Shown here: piece after piece, positions 37,906 to 48,300 of the stretch
Layout: each line of letters begins with the position of its first letter
Numbering within the stretch: position 1 is the stretch's first letter
Assembly: GCF_916619195.1 (NCBI RefSeq)
Contig: NZ_CAKAKL010000012.1
Span: 100,792 to 164,791, forward strand
DNA length: 64,000 bases
DNA from: Inquilinus sp. Marseille-Q2685
GTDB taxonomy: Bacteria; Pseudomonadota; Alphaproteobacteria; DSM-16000; Inquilinaceae
Direction of reading: 5' to 3'
Notes under the pieces: model-generated
The model's database searches: none
What the model was told of the DNA's origin: nothing
The model's input: only the letters and a program-made list of their open reading frames with translations
Position numbers and translations under genes: made by a program

Positions 37906-38901
37906 ATGACCGGTGCCGCCATCGCCGAGGACGGGTTCATCTACGCGCTGCGCCGCGTCACCGAGGCGGCCGCCCGCGCCGCCTTCGACTGGATCGGGCG
38001 CGGCCGCAAGGACGAGGGCGACGCCGCCGCGGTCGACGCCATGCGCACCGTGCTGAACCATCTCGACATCGACGGCCGCATCGTCATCGGCGAGGGCGAG
38101 AAGGACGAGGCGCCGCAGCTGTACAAGGGCGAACGGCTGGGCCTGGGCGCCCGGAGCGGCAAGGGCCTGGCCGTCGACATCGCGGTCGACCCCGTGGACG
38201 GCACCAGCCACCTGGCCAACGGCCAGACCAACGCCCTGGCCGCCGTCGCCATGACGCCGCAGGGCGCCATGTTCGACCCCGGCCCCGCCTTCTACATGGA
38301 GAAGTTTGCCGGTCCCCCGGCGGTGCGCGGCCGGATCGACCCGCTGGCCCCGACCCGCGACAAGCTGCGCGTGCTGGCCGAGGCGCTGGGCAAGCCCGTC
38401 TCCGAGCTGTCGATCTATGTGCTGGAGAAGCCGCGCCACCGCCGGCTGGTGGAGGAGATCCACGCCGCCGGCGCCCGCGTCGCCCTGTACCCCGCCGGGG
38501 ACGTGGCCGGCGCCATCGTCGCCGCCATGCCGGGCGGCGGGGTGGACGCGCTGATGGGCACCGGCGGCACGCCCGAAGGGGTGCTGGCGGCCTGCGCCAT
38601 CCGGGCGCTGGGGGGAGAGTTCCTGGGCCGCATCGACCCGCAGCTGGAGCATGAGCGCGCCGCCGTGGCCCTGGCCGGCATCGACACGAGCCGCTGGTGG
38701 GGGGTGGAGGAGCTGGTGCGCAGCGACAAGGTGTGGTTCGCCGCCACCGGCATCACCACCGGCCTGCTGTTCGAGGGCGTGTCGCGGCGGGGAGCGAGCA
38801 CCCGCACCCAGTCGCTGATGTTGACCGCGCCGGACCGGCGCTGGCAGGTGCTGACGACCTATGTGGAGATGCCGACGGCGCCCCAGGAGGCGGGGCGGTG
38901 A
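37906..38901 (+). CDS. glpX: Class II fructose-1,6-/sedoheptulose-1,7-bisphosphatase (GlpX type)
   Basis: 331-residue Li-sensitive phosphatase of the GlpX class, serving as the Calvin-cycle bisphosphatase. Metal-site motifs are VIGEGEKDEAPQLYKGE and AVDIAVDPVDGTS, with VDALMGTGGTPEGVLAACAI further on. Most proteobacterial cbb operons carry the class I CbbF instead; the GlpX form is typical of cyanobacteria and actinobacteria. Possible starts are GTG 37894, ATG 37900 and ATG 37906; the last has GGTGGAG at the best distance. It heads the cbb operon; no cbbR is found divergent from it. Confidence 0.9.
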   Translation: MTGAAIAEDGFIYALRRVTEAAARAAFDWIGRGRKDEGDAAAVDAMRTVLNHLDIDGRIVIGEGEKDEAPQLYKGERLGLGARSGKGLAVDIAVDPVDGTSHLANGQTNALAAVAMTPQGAMFDPGPAFYMEKFAGPPAVRGRIDPLAPTRDKLRVLAEALGKPVSELSIYVLEKPRHRRLVEEIHAAGARVALYPAGDVAGAIVAAMPGGGVDALMGTGGTPEGVLAACAIRALGGEFLGRIDPQLEHERAAVALAGIDTSRWWGVEELVRSDKVWFAATGITTGLLFEGVSRRGASTRTQSLMLTAPDRRWQVLTTYVEMPTAPQEAGR

Positions 38902-38933
38902 GTGCGCACCCTTCCTGCTGGGCCGGAGCCGCC

Positions 38934-39256
38934 CCTCACCTCCACCGCCAACGCGGCGGGTCCCCTCCCTCTCCCCGAGGAGAGGGGATCGAGCCGCGGC
39001 GATGAGTGCCCCGGACCATGGCTTTTCACCCTCCCCCTCCCCTTGCGGGAGGGGAGAGGTCGGCGCCGAAGCCCTGCGCCGGCTCCGGTGGAGACACACC
39101 CCTCCCCCTACCCCTCCCGCAAGGGGAGGGGGAGGATAGGAAATCACAGGCCGCGGTTGAGACCGCTCCGGCCATCCCGACCCTTCCGCCCGACACGTCG
39201 ACACCCAGGGCGGAGGCAGCCCCCTCCCCTTCTCCCCCTGGGGGAGGGGGCGAGCC
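38934..39256. repeat. Block of palindromic repeats between cbbF and cbbP
   Basis: The 437-base gap 38902-39338 has no gene. It holds a family A unit (38934-38989), a complete family B pair (39028-39137) and a further GC-rich stem with CCCCTCCCCTTCTCCCCCTG and GGGGGAGGGGG near 39218-39252. These structures could tune mRNA stability or termination between the two genes. Confidence 0.7.
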
Positions 39257-39338
39257 TGACGCGGCGGGCCGCAGCTGGATCCATCCTTCCGAGCCGCGCC
39301 CGAGGCTCGCCGATCACGAACCGAGACGGGAGACAAGA

Positions 39339-40286
39339 ATGACCAAGCCCTCCTTCGACCGGCCCATCATCCTCGGGATCGTCGGCGACAGCGCGGCCGG
39401 CAAGACCACGCTGTCGCGCGGCATCGCCGAGATCCTGGGGCCGCAGCGCTGCACCCTGATCTGCACCGACGACTATCACCGCTACGACCGGCGCGAGCGG
39501 GCGGCGAACGGGGTCTCAGCCCTCGACCCCGCCGGCAACTACATCGACATCCTGGAGCAGCACCTGCACCTGCTGCGCCAGGGCCAGCCGATCCTGAAGC
39601 CGATCTACAACCACGACCAGGGCACGCTGGACCGGCCGGAATACATCGAGCCGAAGGAGTTCGTGGTGGCGGAAGGGCTGCTCGGCTACGCCACGCGGGC
39701 GATGCGCGACTGCTACGACGTCAAGATCTACCTCGACCCCGAGGAGGAGCTGCGCGTCCGCTGGAAGGTGCACCGCGACACCACGAAGCGCGGCTACACC
39801 GCCGAGCAGGTGCTGGAATCGCTGAAGAAGCGGGAATACGACAGCCCGACCTTCATCCGGCCGCAGCGGCTGTTCGCCGACATCGTCATCCGCTTCCAGC
39901 GGCCGCCCGGCGCCAATTCCTCGGCCGGGGCGCCGGAGACCGACCACAGGCTGGACGTCGCCCATATCCTGCGCCCGACCCTGCCGCACCCGAACTTCTC
40001 GCGGCTGATCGAGGCGGTGGGCGACGGCAGCGTCGGCTTCGAGCTGACCCGCGACGAGGGCAAGCCGGTGGACGTGCTGGAGATCCGCGGCTCGATCTCC
40101 GACCGCCGGGCCGAGCGGGTGGAGGAGTATCTCTGGGAGCACATCCCCGAGGCCAGCCACCTGCGCGACGACCTCGGCCGCTACGACGGCGCCGCCGGCC
40201 GGGCGGTCAGCCACCCCCTCGCCCTCACCCAGCTGCTGGTCGCCTTCCACATGGTCAAGGCGGCGCAGGGCGTGCACGCGGTGTGA
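39339..40286 (+). CDS. cbbP: Phosphoribulokinase, class II-like
   Basis: 315-residue kinase making ribulose-1,5-bisphosphate. P-loop GDSAAGKTT at residues 16-24, then ICTDDYHRYDRRER, GVSALDPAGNYID, LKPIYNHDQGTLDRPEYI and FVVAEGLLGY. This layout matches plant/cyanobacterial class II phosphoribulokinase, not the roughly 290-residue proteobacterial CbbP with its GSSGAGTS loop. The P-loop lacks the regulatory Cys of plant enzymes, so thioredoxin control by that disulfide is not expected. It lies second in the operon, bounded on both sides by palindromic repeats. Confidence 0.9.
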   Translation: MTKPSFDRPIILGIVGDSAAGKTTLSRGIAEILGPQRCTLICTDDYHRYDRRERAANGVSALDPAGNYIDILEQHLHLLRQGQPILKPIYNHDQGTLDRPEYIEPKEFVVAEGLLGYATRAMRDCYDVKIYLDPEEELRVRWKVHRDTTKRGYTAEQVLESLKKREYDSPTFIRPQRLFADIVIRFQRPPGANSSAGAPETDHRLDVAHILRPTLPHPNFSRLIEAVGDGSVGFELTRDEGKPVDVLEIRGSISDRRAERVEEYLWEHIPEASHLRDDLGRYDGAAGRAVSHPLALTQLLVAFHMVKAAQGVHAV

Positions 40287-40301
40287 GGCGGCTCTCGGCG
40301 G

Positions 40302-40408
40302 AGACAACCCCTCCTCGCCCCTCCCGCGGGGGAGGGGAGAGCAGAAAGCCAGGTCCGGCCGCCCTTTCACCCTCCCTCCCTTGCGGGAGGGGGCCGGGGG
40401 GAGGGGTC
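40302..40408. repeat. Family B repeat pair between cbbP and cbbA
   Basis: CGGAGACAACCCCTCCTCGC with CCCCTCCCGCGGGGGAGGGG at the left and CCTCCCTTGCGGGAGGGGGC at the right. It fills most of the 168-base gap. Confidence 0.7.
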
Positions 40409-40454
40409 GGACGGAAAGCCAGATCGCGCTTCGACAGACCCCCAGGAGGCCCAG

Positions 40455-41534
40455 ATGGCCCGTATCACTCTCAGACAGCTGCTGGACCACGCCGCCGAGC
40501 ACGGCTACGGCGTGCCCGCCTTCAACATCAACAACATGGAGCAGATCCTGGCGATCATGGCCGCGGCGAAGGCGGTGGATGCGCCGGTGATCCTGCAGGC
40601 CAGCCGCGGCGCCCGGTCCTACGCCGGCGACCTGATGCTGGCGAAGATGGTGGAGGCGGCGGAGGCGATGCATCCCGGCATCCCGATCTGCCTGCACCAG
40701 GACCACGGCAACGACGACGCCACCTGCCTCTCCGCCATCCAGCACGGCTTCACCAGCGTGATGATGGACGGCTCCCTGGAGGCCGACGCCAAGACCCCGG
40801 CCAGCTGGGACTACAATGTCGGCATCACCGGCCGCATCGCCGCCGCGGCCCATGCCGTCGGCGTGTCGGTGGAGGGCGAGCTCGGCGTGCTCGGCAGCCT
40901 GGAGACCGGCCAGGGCGAGGCCGAGGACGGGCACGGCGCCGAGGGCGCACTGGGCCACGACCAGCTGCTGACCGACCCGGACCAGGCGGTGGCCTTCGTG
41001 CGCGAGACCCGGGTCGACGCCTTGGCCATCGCCATGGGCACCTCGCACGGCGCCTACAAGTTCTCGCGCCGGCCGGACGGCGAGATCCTGGCCATGCATG
41101 TGGTCCAGGCGATCCATGAGCGGCTGCCCGAGATCCACCTGGTGATGCACGGCTCCTCCTCCGTCCCCGAGGCGCTGCAGGAGCAGTTCAACCGCTTCGG
41201 CGGCGAGATGCCGAAGACCTGGGGCGTGCCGGTGGAGGAGATCCAGCGCGGCATCCGCTTCGGCGTGCGCAAGGTCAACATCGACACCGACTGCCGCCTG
41301 GCCATGGCCGCCGAGATCCGCCGCGTGGCGGTGGAGAAGCCCGGCGAGTTCGACCCGCGCAAGTTCCTGCAGCCGTCGATGGCGGCGCTGGAGGCGCTGT
41401 GCCGCGAACGCTACGAGCAGTTCGGCACGGCCGGCCAGGCGTCGAAGATCACCCCCCTGCCCCTGCCCGAGATGGCGAAACGCTACCGCTCCGGCGCGCT
41501 GGACCCGCGCATCGCGATCGGCGCGGCGGCCTGA
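40455..41534 (+). CDS. cbbA: Fructose-bisphosphate aldolase, class II (CbbA)
   Basis: 359-residue zinc aldolase that condenses triose phosphates to fructose- and sedoheptulose-bisphosphate in the Calvin cycle. Visible motifs: [14 protein letters not shown], the zinc/catalytic stretch [43 protein letters not shown] and [15 protein letters not shown]. Length and sequence pattern match CbbA of autotrophic proteobacteria. It sits directly before cbbL (18-base gap) with an AGGAGG-like site before cbbL. Confidence 0.95.
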   Translation: MARITLRQLLDHAAEHGYGVPAFNINNMEQILAIMAAAKAVDAPVILQASRGARSYAGDLMLAKMVEAAEAMHPGIPICLHQDHGNDDATCLSAIQHGFTSVMMDGSLEADAKTPASWDYNVGITGRIAAAAHAVGVSVEGELGVLGSLETGQGEAEDGHGAEGALGHDQLLTDPDQAVAFVRETRVDALAIAMGTSHGAYKFSRRPDGEILAMHVVQAIHERLPEIHLVMHGSSSVPEALQEQFNRFGGEMPKTWGVPVEEIQRGIRFGVRKVNIDTDCRLAMAAEIRRVAVEKPGEFDPRKFLQPSMAALEALCRERYEQFGTAGQASKITPLPLPEMAKRYRSGALDPRIAIGAAA

Positions 41535-43037
<1,503 letters not shown>

Positions 43038-43050
43038 GGAGGCCGCCACC

Positions 43051-43449
43051 ATGCGCCTGACCCAGGGATGCTTCTCCTTCCTGCCCGACCTGACCGACCG
43101 GCAGATCGCCGCCCAGGTGCAGTACTGCATCGACAACGGCTGGGCGGTGAACATCGAGTTCACCGACGACCCGCACCCCCGCAACACCTATTGGGAGATG
43201 TGGGACCTGCCGATGTTCGACATCCGCGACGCCGCCGCGGTGATGACCGAGCTGGCGTCGTGCCGGAAGGCCTATGGCGACCGCTACATCCGCATCTCCG
43301 GCTTCGACGCCACGGCGGGGTGGGAGTCGCTCAGGATCTCCTTCCTGGTCAACCGCCCGCCGGAGGAGGCGCGCTTCGCCCTGGAGCGCCAGGAGGTGGA
43401 GGGAAGGAGCATCCGGTACACGACGAGGCTGGTGGCGGGGCCGCAGTAG
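43051..43449 (+). CDS. cbbS: RuBisCO small subunit, red type (CbbS)
   Basis: 132 residues starting MRLTQGCFSFLPDLTDRQIA, with YCIDNGWAVNIEFTDDPHPR and YWEMWDLPMFD. The C-terminal extension beyond the ISGFDATAGWESLRISFLV strand is the beta-hairpin tail characteristic of red-type small subunits. The ribosome-binding site GAGGAGGCC lies in the short gap after cbbL. A family A repeat pair follows before cbbX. Confidence 0.97.
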   Translation: MRLTQGCFSFLPDLTDRQIAAQVQYCIDNGWAVNIEFTDDPHPRNTYWEMWDLPMFDIRDAAAVMTELASCRKAYGDRYIRISGFDATAGWESLRISFLVNRPPEEARFALERQEVEGRSIRYTTRLVAGPQ

Positions 43450-43465
43450 TCCCGACCGCCTGAGC

Positions 43466-43600
43466 CACCCCCTCACCCGAAATCGCTGTGCGATTTCGAC
43501 CTCTCCCCAAGGAGAGGTGATCGGAGCGCTGCCCTCCTTTCCCTCTCCTGGGGGAGAGGGAGGGACCCGTCGCGCAGCGACGGGAGGGTGAGGGGGAGAG
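43466..43600. repeat. Family A repeat pair between cbbS and cbbX
   Basis: CCCCTCACCCGAAATCGC with GCGATTTCGACCTCTCCCC at the left and CCCGTCGC GCAGCGACGGGAGGG at the right. It is the mirror of the pair at 931-1064 and lies where the much higher cbbLS expression would be expected to fall to the cbbX level. Confidence 0.75.
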
Positions 43601-43635
43601 CCGCCCCATCAGAACGACGAACCAAGAGGCCCGCC

Positions 43636-44562
43636 ATGACCGAAGCTGCCGTCGCCGCGCCGCCGGCCGACACCCGCATCGACCTCGCCCGGGAGTTCGC
43701 CGAGACCCGGATCGACGAGGTGTTCGAGGCGCTGGACCGCGAGCTGGTCGGCCTCGTGCCGGTGAAGACCCGGATCCGCGAGATCGCCGCCCTGCTGCTG
43801 GTCGAGCGGGTGCGCCGCAGGCTCGGCCTCGGCGCCGAGGCGCCGACCCTCCACATGAGCTTCACCGGCAACCCCGGCACCGGCAAGACCACCGTGGCCA
43901 TGCGCATGGCCGACATCCTGCACCGGCTCGGCTATGTCCGGCGCGGGCACCTCGTCTCCGTCACCCGCGACGACCTGGTCGGCCAGTACATCGGCCACAC
44001 CGCGCCGAAGACCAAGGAGATCCTGAAGCGGGCGATGGGCGGGGTGCTGTTCATCGACGAGGCCTACTATCTGTACCGGCCGGAGAACGAGCGCGACTAC
44101 GGCCAGGAGGCGATCGAGATCCTGCTGCAGGTGATGGAGAACCAGCGCGAGGACCTGGTGGTGATCGTCGCCGGCTATGGCGACCGGATGGAGAAGTTCT
44201 TCACCAGCAACCCCGGCTTCCGCTCGCGCATCGCCCATCACGTCGAGTTCCCGGACTTCTCCGAGGAGGAGCTGATCGCGATCGGCGAGGGCATGCTGGC
44301 GCGGCAGAACTACCGGTTCAGCCCGGAGGCGCTGCAGGCGTTCCGCGACTACGTCGCCCGCCGCATCCGGCTGCCGCATTTCGCCAACGGCCGGTCGATC
44401 CGCAACGCGCTGGACCGCGCCCGGCTGCGCCAGGCCAACCGGCTGGTGCGGGAGATGCCGCCGAATCTCTCGGTCGAGGATTTCGTCACCCTGGCCGAGG
44501 CCGACATCCGCGCCAGCCGCGTGTTCTCGGTCGAGCCGCCGGACCTGGAGGCCAAGCTGTGA
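43636..44562 (+). CDS. cbbX: Red-type RuBisCO activase (CbbX)
   Basis: 308-residue AAA+ ATPase that removes inhibitory sugar phosphates from red-type RuBisCO by pulling on the large-subunit C-terminus. Walker [10 protein letters not shown] near residue 78, the pore-loop region [14 protein letters not shown], Walker [15 protein letters not shown], sensor 1 [11 protein letters not shown] and the arginine-finger region [15 protein letters not shown] are visible. Length is typical. Its stop overlaps the GTG of cbbE. Confidence 0.96.
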   Translation: MTEAAVAAPPADTRIDLAREFAETRIDEVFEALDRELVGLVPVKTRIREIAALLLVERVRRRLGLGAEAPTLHMSFTGNPGTGKTTVAMRMADILHRLGYVRRGHLVSVTRDDLVGQYIGHTAPKTKEILKRAMGGVLFIDEAYYLYRPENERDYGQEAIEILLQVMENQREDLVVIVAGYGDRMEKFFTSNPGFRSRIAHHVEFPDFSEEELIAIGEGMLARQNYRFSPEALQAFRDYVARRIRLPHFANGRSIRNALDRARLRQANRLVREMPPNLSVEDFVTLAEADIRASRVFSVEPPDLEAKL

Positions 44563-45215
44563 AGACCGTCATCGCCCCCTCGATCCTGTCCGCCGATTTC
44601 GCCCGGCTGGGCGAGGAGGTGCGCGCGGTCACCGCGGCCGGCGCCGACTGGATCCATATCGACGTGATGGACGGGCATTTCGTGCCCAACCTGACGATCG
44701 GGCCGGATGTGGTGAAGGCGCTGCGGCCGCACAGCGACCGGGTGTTCGACGTGCATCTGATGATCGCCCCGGCCGATCCCTATATCGAGGCCTTCGTCAC
44801 GGCCGGGGCCGACATCGTCACCGTGCATGCCGAGGCCGGGCCGCATCTCGACCGGTCGCTGCAGCATATCCGCGGCCTGGGCAGGCGGGCCGGCGTGGCG
44901 CTGTGCCCGGCGACGCCGGCGGAGGCGGTGGCGCATGTGCTGGACCGGGTCGACCTGGTCCTGGTGATGACGGTCAATCCCGGCTTCGGTGGCCAGGCCT
45001 TCATCCCGGCGATGGTGGAGAAGATCCGCCGGATCCGCGCCATGATCGGCGACCGGCCGATCCGGCTCGAGGTCGATGGCGGCATCACGCCGGAGAGCGC
45101 GGTGGTGGTGGCCGAGGCCGGGGCCGACGTGCTGGTCGCCGGCTCCGCCGTGTTCCGAGGCGGCCCGGCCGCTTATGAGGCGAACATCGCCGCCATCCGG
45201 GAGGGCGCCCGATGA
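44559..45215 (+). CDS. cbbE: Ribulose-phosphate 3-epimerase (CbbE)
   Basis: 218-residue TIM barrel interconverting xylulose-5-phosphate and ribulose-5-phosphate. Motifs: [58 protein letters not shown] and LEVDGGI. The start is a GTG that overlaps the cbbX stop, so it is translated by coupling. After its stop the operon is interrupted by an AT-richer leader and a lipase gene. Confidence 0.95.
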   Translation: MKTVIAPSILSADFARLGEEVRAVTAAGADWIHIDVMDGHFVPNLTIGPDVVKALRPHSDRVFDVHLMIAPADPYIEAFVTAGADIVTVHAEAGPHLDRSLQHIRGLGRRAGVALCPATPAEAVAHVLDRVDLVLVMTVNPGFGGQAFIPAMVEKIRRIRAMIGDRPIRLEVDGGITPESAVVVAEAGADVLVAGSAVFRGGPAAYEANIAAIREGAR

Positions 45216-45386
45216 CCGCGCCCATCCCCTGCCGCCCGATCGGCACGACAACGCGGTTGCATTCTTTTGAGAAATGCTTCCTACTGGCGCCGGCAGTATC
45301 CGCGCCAGTACTGGCCCAAATGCAACTTGGAATTCAGAAGTATTTTTCCTTTTTTATCGGCGCATTTACCAAAAAGGATTTCCGTG

Positions 45387-46673
45387 ATGCCGGACTATTC
45401 CACCACCACGAAGATCATGATGACCCTGGCGGCGCTGGCCTCGGACGCAGCCGATCCTCGGCCTTCGGGCGAGAAGCGCGAGCACCACATCGCCCGGATC
45501 AAGCAGGGCATCACCACCCAGCTGGCCGACAAGGACCTGGCCACCCAGGGCCAGTGGAAGCTGAGCTGGGTCGGGCTGACCAAGGACGGCGCCAACCTGG
45601 CCTACATCGCGCAGGGGCCGAACGACGACAGCGGCACGGTCTACGCGCTGGTGTTGCGCGGGACCGTGATGGACAGTCTGGTCGATCAGCTGGAGGACCT
45701 GCAGGTCGGGATGCTGGTGCCCTTCCACCCCGACGGCACAAAGCCCATGTGGCCGCTGCCCCAGATCTCCCTGGGCGCGATGGTGGCGTACGGCGCCATC
45801 GTCTCGAACACCGACCTGAAGACGCAGCTGGCGCAGCTGAAGCCCGACACGCTCTATGTCGTCGGCCACAGCCTGGGCGGGGCGATGGCGACCACGATCG
45901 CGCTGTACCTGCAGCAGCAGGCGTCGGCCGGCATGCTGTCGATCGGGAGCATCCGGCCCTACACCTTCGCCGCCCCGACCGCAGGCGACAAAACCTTCGC
46001 CGCCTGGTTCGACACGCAGTTCCCGAGCGCCGTCTGCATCTACAACAAGTACGACGTGGTGCCGACCGCCTGGGCGACCCTGGCCTCCCTTCCGGAAAAC
46101 TGGCAGAAGAATCCCTTCTATCCCGGCCCGGACAGCAACCCGCCGGGACCTGGCCCCGTCGCCAAGCCGGACAACGCGGTCGGCCAGCAGATCGCCAGCA
46201 TGGCGGGCAACACCAACGGCAACGTCTATGTCCAGCCGACCCAGCAACCGCCGCTGAACGCCGGGCCGTCGCCGGTGTTCCTCGAGCCCTATCCCGAGCC
46301 CGCCGACACGGATGTGGACAAGTTCATGCAGCAGGTCGGGTTCCAGCATTGGAGCAACACCTATCTGAAGCTGCTGGGCGCCCCGCAGGTCCCGGTCGTC
46401 GTCCCCATCGCCTCGGTCAGCCCGACCAGCGGCCACTTGCTCGGCGGCACCTCGGTGACGATCCTGCCGCCGAAAGGCCAGGCCTTCACCCCCGACTCCG
46501 TGGTGGATTTCGGCACCGTCGCGGCGAAGTCGCACAGCGTGGCCTCCGACGGGTCCAGCATCACCGCCGTGTCGCCCCCCAGCCTCCTCATCGGCACGGT
46601 CGACATCCGGGTGACCAACATCTACGGCACCACGGCGGCCGGTCCGAGCGACCAGTTCACCTACACCCTCTAG
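45387..46673 (+). CDS. Class 3-type lipase with C-terminal IPT/TIG domain
   Basis: 428 residues. The alpha/beta-hydrolase nucleophile elbow is VVGHSLGGAMATTIA with Ser162; upstream ALVLRGTVMDSLVDQLEDLQ and downstream CIYNKYDVVPTAW fit lipase class 3, the latter holding a candidate catalytic Asp. The C-terminal 85 residues (VPIASVSPTSGHLLGGTSVT to GTTAAGPSDQFTYTL) form an IPT/TIG immunoglobulin-like domain. No signal peptide is seen, so export is uncertain. ATG 45387 follows AAAAAGGAT. The 170-base leader is AT-richer than its surroundings. A lipase is out of place inside a cbb operon and probably inserted. Confidence 0.82.
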   Translation: MPDYSTTTKIMMTLAALASDAADPRPSGEKREHHIARIKQGITTQLADKDLATQGQWKLSWVGLTKDGANLAYIAQGPNDDSGTVYALVLRGTVMDSLVDQLEDLQVGMLVPFHPDGTKPMWPLPQISLGAMVAYGAIVSNTDLKTQLAQLKPDTLYVVGHSLGGAMATTIALYLQQQASAGMLSIGSIRPYTFAAPTAGDKTFAAWFDTQFPSAVCIYNKYDVVPTAWATLASLPENWQKNPFYPGPDSNPPGPGPVAKPDNAVGQQIASMAGNTNGNVYVQPTQQPPLNAGPSPVFLEPYPEPADTDVDKFMQQVGFQHWSNTYLKLLGAPQVPVVVPIASVSPTSGHLLGGTSVTILPPKGQAFTPDSVVDFGTVAAKSHSVASDGSSITAVSPPSLLIGTVDIRVTNIYGTTAAGPSDQFTYTL

Positions 46674-46734
46674 GATCCACGCCCACCCGGCCCCGGCTCG
46701 CCGGGTCCGGGCGGGGCCGCGGGGAGGACCGGCC

Positions 46735-47421
46735 ATGAGCCCGGTCCTTCCTGGCGCCCCCCGCACTCGTGCGGTCGTGTTCGACCTGGACGGCACGCTG
46801 GTCGACAGCGTCGCCGACGTCGCCGCCGCCCTGGCCGCGGTGCTGCGCGAGGCCGGGATCCACCCGCTGTCGGAGGACGAGGTGCGCGGCCTGATGGGCC
46901 ATGGCGCGCCCGGGCTGCTGCGCGGGGCGCTGCGGCTGCGGCGCTGCGACCCGGCCGAGGCCGAATGGATGACCCGGCGCTTCCTCGACCGCTACGCCGC
47001 GGCGCCGGCGGTGCGCAGCGCGGCCTATCCCGGCGCGGTCGAGGCGGTGGCGGCGCTGGCTGCGGCCGGGATCCCGGTCGGCGTCTGCACCAACAAGGCG
47101 GCCTGGACCGCGCGGGCGGTGCTGTGGGCGCTGGGCTTCGCGCCGCATGTCGGGGCGCTGGTCGGCGGCGACAGCGGCCACGGCATGAAGCCGGATCCGG
47201 CGCCGCTGCTGGCCTGCATCGCCGCGCTCGGCGCCGGGCCGGAGGACACGGTCTATGTCGGCGACCACCATGTCGACGTCGCCACCGCCCGGGCGGCCGG
47301 GGTGCGGGTGCTGGCGGTGCCCTTCGGCTATGGCGACGGCGCCGGGCTGGAGCCGGACGGCATCCTCGCCGATTACGCCGCGCTGCCCGGGATGCTCGGC
47401 CTCGCCGAGGCCGGGGCGTGA
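46735..47421 (+). CDS. cbbZ: Phosphoglycolate phosphatase (CbbZ/Gph)
   Basis: 228-residue HAD phosphatase removing 2-phosphoglycolate, the product of RuBisCO oxygenation. Motif I VVFDLDGTLVDSVADV, the helical cap, motif II VGVCTNKAAWTA, and motifs III/IV GHGMKPDPAPLL and VYVGDHHVDVATARAAG are all present. The ribosome-binding site GGGGAGG is seven bases upstream of ATG 46735. Its stop overlaps the cbbY start. Confidence 0.93.
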   Translation: MSPVLPGAPRTRAVVFDLDGTLVDSVADVAAALAAVLREAGIHPLSEDEVRGLMGHGAPGLLRGALRLRRCDPAEAEWMTRRFLDRYAAAPAVRSAAYPGAVEAVAALAAAGIPVGVCTNKAAWTARAVLWALGFAPHVGALVGGDSGHGMKPDPAPLLACIAALGAGPEDTVYVGDHHVDVATARAAGVRVLAVPFGYGDGAGLEPDGILADYAALPGMLGLAEAGA

Positions 47422-48272
47422 TGCGGCTCCGGGCCATCCTGTTCGATGTCGACGGCACGCTGGCCGAGACCGAGGAGGCGCACCGCCGGTCCTTCAACGC
47501 CGCCTTCCGCGCCGCCGGGCTGGACTGGCACTGGGATCGGGATCTCTATCGCGATCTCCTGGCCGTCACCGGCGGCAAGGAGCGGATCGGCCGGTTCCTG
47601 GCCGGGCTGGCCGCCCCGCCGGGCTGCGACGTGGCGGCGCTGCACCGGGCCAAGACCGAGCGCTACACCGCGCTGGTGGCGGCGGGCGCCGTGGCCCTGC
47701 GCCCCGGCGTCGCCCGCCTGCTGGCCGAGGCGCGGGCGCAGGGCGTGCGCCTGGCGATCGCCACCACCACGACCCCGGCCAATGTCGCGGCGCTGCTGGC
47801 GGCGGCGCTGGGGCCGGAGGGGCCGGCGCTGTTCGAGGTGATGGTCGCGGGCGACGCGGTGCCGCGCAAGAAGCCGGCGCCGGACGTGTACCAGGCGGTG
47901 CTGGAGGCGATGGGGCTGGATCCGGCCGGCTGCGTCGCCATCGAGGATTCGCGCAACGGCGTGCTGTCCGCCCGCCGCGCCGGCCTGCCGGTGCTGGCGA
48001 CGCCGGGGCTCTACAGCCGCGACGACGATCTGCGCCATGCTTTTGCAGCCCTGTCCGACCTGGGCGAGCCGGACGCACCCTACCGCCATCTCGGCGGCGC
48101 CGGGGCCGGGGATGGCTGGGTCACGGTCGAGGCGCTGGAGCGGTGGGTGCCGGAGAGTGGGATGTTGGGACACAAGAGCGCTTTCCCTCCAACTGTCATT
48201 GCCGGGCTTGACCCGGCAATCCAGAAGGTCTCGACGCTCTCTGGATGCCCGGGTCAAGCCGCCCGGGCATGA
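47421..48272 (+). CDS. cbbY: CbbY-type HAD phosphatase with repeat-derived tail
   Basis: 283 residues. HAD motif I ILFDVDGTLAETEEAHRRSF with the CbbY-type TLAETEE signature, motif III VPRKKPAPDVY and motif IV VAIEDSRNGVLSARRAG. CbbY dephosphorylates xylulose-1,5-bisphosphate, a RuBisCO inhibitor. The natural end should be near TVEALERWVPES; the frame then runs into the family C repeat, which encodes the last 26 or so residues (VIAGLDPAIQKVSTLSGCPG and more) and supplies the stop. It is the last gene of the cbb operon. Confidence 0.92.
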   Translation: MRLRAILFDVDGTLAETEEAHRRSFNAAFRAAGLDWHWDRDLYRDLLAVTGGKERIGRFLAGLAAPPGCDVAALHRAKTERYTALVAAGAVALRPGVARLLAEARAQGVRLAIATTTTPANVAALLAAALGPEGPALFEVMVAGDAVPRKKPAPDVYQAVLEAMGLDPAGCVAIEDSRNGVLSARRAGLPVLATPGLYSRDDDLRHAFAALSDLGEPDAPYRHLGGAGAGDGWVTVEALERWVPESGMLGHKSAFPPTVIAGLDPAIQKVSTLSGCPGQAARA

Positions 48273-48275
48273 CAG
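48193..48275. repeat. Family C inverted repeat forming the cbbY 3' end
   Basis: CTGTCATTGCCGGGCTTGAC at the left and GTCAAGCCGCCCGGGCATGA plus CAG at the right make a long stem-loop. The cbbY stop codon lies in its right arm. It may also act as terminator for cbbY and for the convergent gene at 48301. Confidence 0.8.
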
Positions 48276-48300
48276 AATAGAAAGGGCGCGCCCCCCGCCC

